The notes under the pieces are model-generated. The model ran no database searches. It was not told the DNA's origin and saw nothing but the letters and a program-made list of their open reading frames with translations. This document shows, in pieces, positions 4,895-6,425 of a stretch of DNA of 6,425 nt. Origin of the DNA: Oscillospiraceae bacterium (GTDB lineage: Bacteria > Bacillota > Clostridia > Oscillospirales > Oscillospiraceae); NCBI GenBank assembly GCA_031280855.1, contig JAITGH010000153.1, positions 1-6,425 on the forward strand, given 5' to 3'. The number at the start of each line of letters is the position of its first letter. The stretch's first letter is position 1. A program made the position numbers and the translations under genes.

Positions 4895-5548
4895 ATGCTG
4901 AACCATATCGTGGTGATGGGGAGGTTTACTCGCGACCCGGAACTTCGGACGACTCAAACGAATGTCCCGGTCGTCAGCTTCACAGTAGCCGTTGAGAGGG
5001 ATTTTACAGACAAGGATACGGGCACCCGTCAGACCGACTTCATCGATTGCGTCGCGTGGCGCAGTACGGCGGAGTTCATAGCGCGAAACTTCGGGAAGGG
5101 GAAGATGGCGGTAGTCTCCGGTCGGCTTCAGCTTCGCGACTGGCTGGACAAGGAAGGTCAGAAACGCAGAAGCGCGGAGATCGTCGCGGACAACATCTAC
5201 TTTGGGGAGAGTCGGCGAGACGGTGAGGATCGCTCCGGCGGTTACGGCGGCGGCTATAACCAGGGCGGTTACGGCGGCGGCTATAACCAGGGCGATGGCT
5301 ACGGCGCGGGAGGCTCGCAGGGCGGCTACGGCGCGGGAAGCTCGCAGGGCGGCTACGGCGCGGGAGGCTCTAACGCATTGCCGAGCGGAGCGTCCTATCA
5401 GGGGCAGTCGAGCGCCGATGGCAACAAGTTCGCGGACGAGCCGTCTAATCAGGACAGCTATACGCCGACTCCGACTCAGCCCGGTAACTCGTCAAGCCGA
5501 TCCGAGCCCGCGTTTACCGAGCTTGACGATCCCGAACTGCCGTTCTAG
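4895..5548 (+). CDS. ssb: Single-stranded DNA-binding protein
   Basis: SSB of 217 residues that coats single-stranded DNA in replication, recombination and repair. The OB fold spans about 1-105, starting MLNHIVVMGRFTRDPELR and including DFIDCVAWRSTAEFIA and the VSGRLQLRDW strand. A disordered linker follows. At 115-160 it consists of five near-identical Gly/Tyr/Gln/Ser-rich units such as GGYGGGYNQ and GGYGAGSSQ, then a Ser/Pro/Thr stretch. The extreme C-terminus DDPELPF is the acidic tip that recruits partner proteins. AGGAGG (4882-4887) lies seven bases before the ATG. The position between rpsF and rpsR is the classic arrangement. The protein is longer than many SSBs (about 170-180 residues) because of the repeats. 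Confidence 0.97.
   Translation: MLNHIVVMGRFTRDPELRTTQTNVPVVSFTVAVERDFTDKDTGTRQTDFIDCVAWRSTAEFIARNFGKGKMAVVSGRLQLRDWLDKEGQKRRSAEIVADNIYFGESRRDGEDRSGGYGGGYNQGGYGGGYNQGDGYGAGGSQGGYGAGSSQGGYGAGGSNALPSGASYQGQSSADGNKFADEPSNQDSYTPTPTQPGNSSSRSEPAFTELDDPELPF
5237..5374 (+). repeat. In-frame 27-bp tandem repeats in ssb linker
   Basis: Five units (5237-5263, 5264-5290, 5291-5320, 5321-5347, 5348-5374) of 27, 27, 30, 27 and 27 bases encode GGYGGGYNQ twice, then a GDGYGAGGSQ / GGYGAGSSQ / GGYGAGGSN series. Units 1 and 2 are identical at the DNA level. Units 3-5 differ from one another by a few bases plus one extra GAT codon in unit 3. This shows recent duplication by slippage or unequal exchange, always keeping frame. 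Confidence 0.9.
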
Positions 5549-5549
5549 A

Positions 5550-5603
5550 CGGCTGTGCCCGCAGGGTGCGTTACCGGCGGCTGTGACCGCAGGGTACGTA
5601 ACG
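5550..5603 (+). repeat. 28-bp tandem duplication and hairpin in the ssb-rpsR gap
   Basis: Two 25-base copies (5550-5574 and 5578-5602), offset by 28 bases, match at 22 positions and share CGGCTGTG and CCGCAGGGT. Across the junction CGTTAC (5569-5574) can pair with GTAACG (5598-5603), enclosing GCGG (5577-5580) paired with CCGC (5587-5590). The structure lies between the ssb stop and the rpsR ribosome binding site. It could set rpsR expression relative to ssb or be an RNA processing site; there is no T-run to make it a terminator. Confidence 0.65.
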
Positions 5604-5630
5604 ATTTGATTATTAAGGAGAATTACCATA

Positions 5631-6014
5631 ATGGATAACGGAACCAACGCAACCACCAGTCCCGCCGTGAGCGCGAGTGCAACCGCGACTCCCGCCGTGA
5701 GCGCGAGAGTGCCGGAGTCGCGTCCGGCGGAGCCGCGTGCTCCGAGAGAGTACCGGGAGTCACGCCCACAGCGCGACCACTCCTATGAGGGCGGCAACAG
5801 GTCGCGCCGCCGCCGTAAGGTTTGCCAGTTCTGCGCGGATAAAGTTAAGCACATCGACTACAAGGATTCGGGCAGGTTGAAGCGATTCCTCTCGGAGCGG
5901 TACAAGATCCTGCCGCGCCGTACGACCGGAACATGCGCGATCCACCAGCGCGAACTTGCCGAGGCGATCAAGCGTGCGCGCCAGGTTGCTCTGTTGCCCT
6001 ACGTACCGGAATAG
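5631..6014 (+). CDS. rpsR: Small ribosomal subunit protein bS18 with long N-terminal extension
   Basis: Ribosomal protein S18, partner of S6 in the 30S platform. The conserved core covers about residues 59-125 ([53 protein letters not shown] in turn). C65, C68, C102 and H105 form the four-ligand set of zinc-binding S18 paralogues. Total length is 127 residues, against roughly 70-95 in most bacteria. The first 58 residues are a low-complexity extension rich in Ala, Ser, Thr and Pro, then Arg and Glu, with PAVSA duplicated at 11-15 and 21-25. AAGGAG (5615-5620) lies ten bases before the ATG. No later in-frame ATG or well-placed ribosome binding site was seen, so the extension appears to be translated. 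It is last in the rpsF-ssb-rpsR operon. Confidence 0.95.
   Translation: MDNGTNATTSPAVSASATATPAVSARVPESRPAEPRAPREYRESRPQRDHSYEGGNRSRRRRKVCQFCADKVKHIDYKDSGRLKRFLSERYKILPRRTTGTCAIHQRELAEAIKRARQVALLPYVPE
5660..5707 (+). repeat. In-frame 30-bp duplication in rpsR 5' end
   Basis: An 18-base sequence at 5660-5677 recurs exactly at 5690-5707. The 30-base offset keeps frame and yields PAVSA twice in the S18 extension. It indicates that part of the extension arose by local duplication. Confidence 0.8.
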
Positions 6015-6021
6015 GGAATAA

Positions 6022-6071
6022 GAAATAGTTACGCTTTTGCACGCTGACGCGGGTAAGGGCGTAACTATTTC
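6022..6071. terminator. Bidirectional terminator-like hairpin between rpsR and purH
   Basis: GAAATAGTTACGC (6022-6034) and GCGTAACTATTTC (6059-6071) are perfect 13-bp arms with a 24-base middle that can extend the stem through further A-T and G-T pairs. It starts 8 bases after the rpsR stop and ends 8 bases from the purH stop, so it serves both convergent genes. The arm ends are A/T-rich, giving a short TATTTC run on either strand rather than a classic T-tract. Confidence 0.75.
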
Positions 6072-6078
6072 CTATCCG

Positions 6079-6425
6079 CTAGTGCGTGAATAAGCGGGTT
6101 TGGGTAAAGCACATCGTGATACCGTGCGCGTCGCACGCGTCGATGACGGATTGATCGCGGATCGAGCCGCCGGGTTGAGCGATCCTGCGCACGCCTCCGG
6201 CGGCGGCTACCTCGATGTTGTCGGCGAATGGGAAGAACGCGTCGCTTGCAAGCGCGAGCGGCGCGGCGGAGCCGTTGCGCGTCAGCCACTCCGTCGCTTT
6301 CGCTCCCGCAAGTTTGGTACAGGCGAGCCGCGATTGCTGACCCGCGCCTACGCCAATCGCTTGACCGTCAACCGCGTAGACCACGGTGTTCGACTGCGTG
6401 TACTTCGCGGTGATCATGGCAAGTA
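6079..6425 (-). CDS. purH: PurH C-terminus (AICAR formyltransferase/IMP cyclohydrolase), partial
   Basis: This is the 3' end of a purine biosynthesis gene whose 5' part lies beyond 6425. The fragment belongs to the AICAR formyltransferase domain, which formylates AICAR using 10-formyl-tetrahydrofolate before ring closure to IMP. Recognisable blocks are KYTQSNTVVYAVDGQAIGVG, GAGQQSRLACTKLAG, SDAFFPFADNIEVAA, AQPGGSIRD and the terminal MCFTQTRLFTH. The reading frame stays open to the window edge, and the ATG at 6417 is an internal codon just before KYTQSN, not a start. Most homologues end FTGxRxFxH; here the Gly is Gln. The gene runs toward rpsR and shares a hairpin with it. The cyclohydrolase half cannot be seen, so a stand-alone transferase remains possible. 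Confidence 0.9.
   Translation of the reverse strand, partial: LAMITAKYTQSNTVVYAVDGQAIGVGAGQQSRLACTKLAGAKATEWLTRNGSAAPLALASDAFFPFADNIEVAAAGGVRRIAQPGGSIRDQSVIDACDAHGITMCFTQTRLFTH

Noticed and set aside
5202..5609. 135-residue Ala/Arg-rich frame overlapping ssb
   Set aside because: It is a frame shadow of the tandem repeats in the ssb linker.
6228..6413. Plus-strand frame antisense to purH
   Set aside because: No start signal or domain; purH on the other strand is clearly conserved.

Overview
The window looks like a housekeeping stretch of a GC-rich member of the Bacillota, most likely class Clostridia. This rests on the gene order rpsF-ssb-rpsR, an S18 protein with four zinc ligands, strong AGGAGG-type ribosome binding sites, sharp TTGACA/TATAAT promoters, and a PurH C-terminus of the 'KYTQSN' type. 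The lineage is inferred from these traits only. No prophage, transposase, CRISPR array, rRNA or tRNA is visible.

Layout. Positions 1-87 hold a terminator-bearing repeat at the 3' end of lon. Positions 88-2439 (minus) encode a complete LonA protease. Positions 2440-2624 are a divergent control region with back-to-back promoters whose -35 boxes lie 7 bp apart. Positions 2625-3359 (plus) encode an HTH plus S24-peptidase (LexA/CI-type) repressor. Positions 3360-3713 are a 354-bp gene-free junction containing a second copy of the lon-end repeat followed by five more hairpins. Positions 3714-4313 (minus) encode a HAD-family nucleotidase-like protein. Positions 4314-4574 hold its promoter, a strong rpsF promoter and a structured rpsF leader. 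Positions 4575-6014 (plus) are the operon rpsF-ssb-rpsR. Positions 6015-6078 hold a shared hairpin between convergent genes, and 6079-6425 (minus) is the 3' end of purH, cut by the window edge.

How the genes relate. Lon and the S24-type repressor share one short control region and are bracketed by the same 3' repeat, so joint control of a protease and a repressor with a self-cleavage-type domain is the most interesting biological possibility here. It is inference. The ribosomal operon couples S6, SSB and S18. Its leader contains an element resembling the 16S rRNA site bound by the S6:S18 pair, consistent with known feedback control of rpsF mRNAs. SSB and S18 both carry low-complexity regions built from recent in-frame DNA duplications.

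I find no convincing new multi-gene system. The points worth a second look are the lon/repressor pair with its shared repeat, the hairpin cluster at 3465-3665, the rpsF and rpsR leaders, and the expanded tails of SSB and S18.
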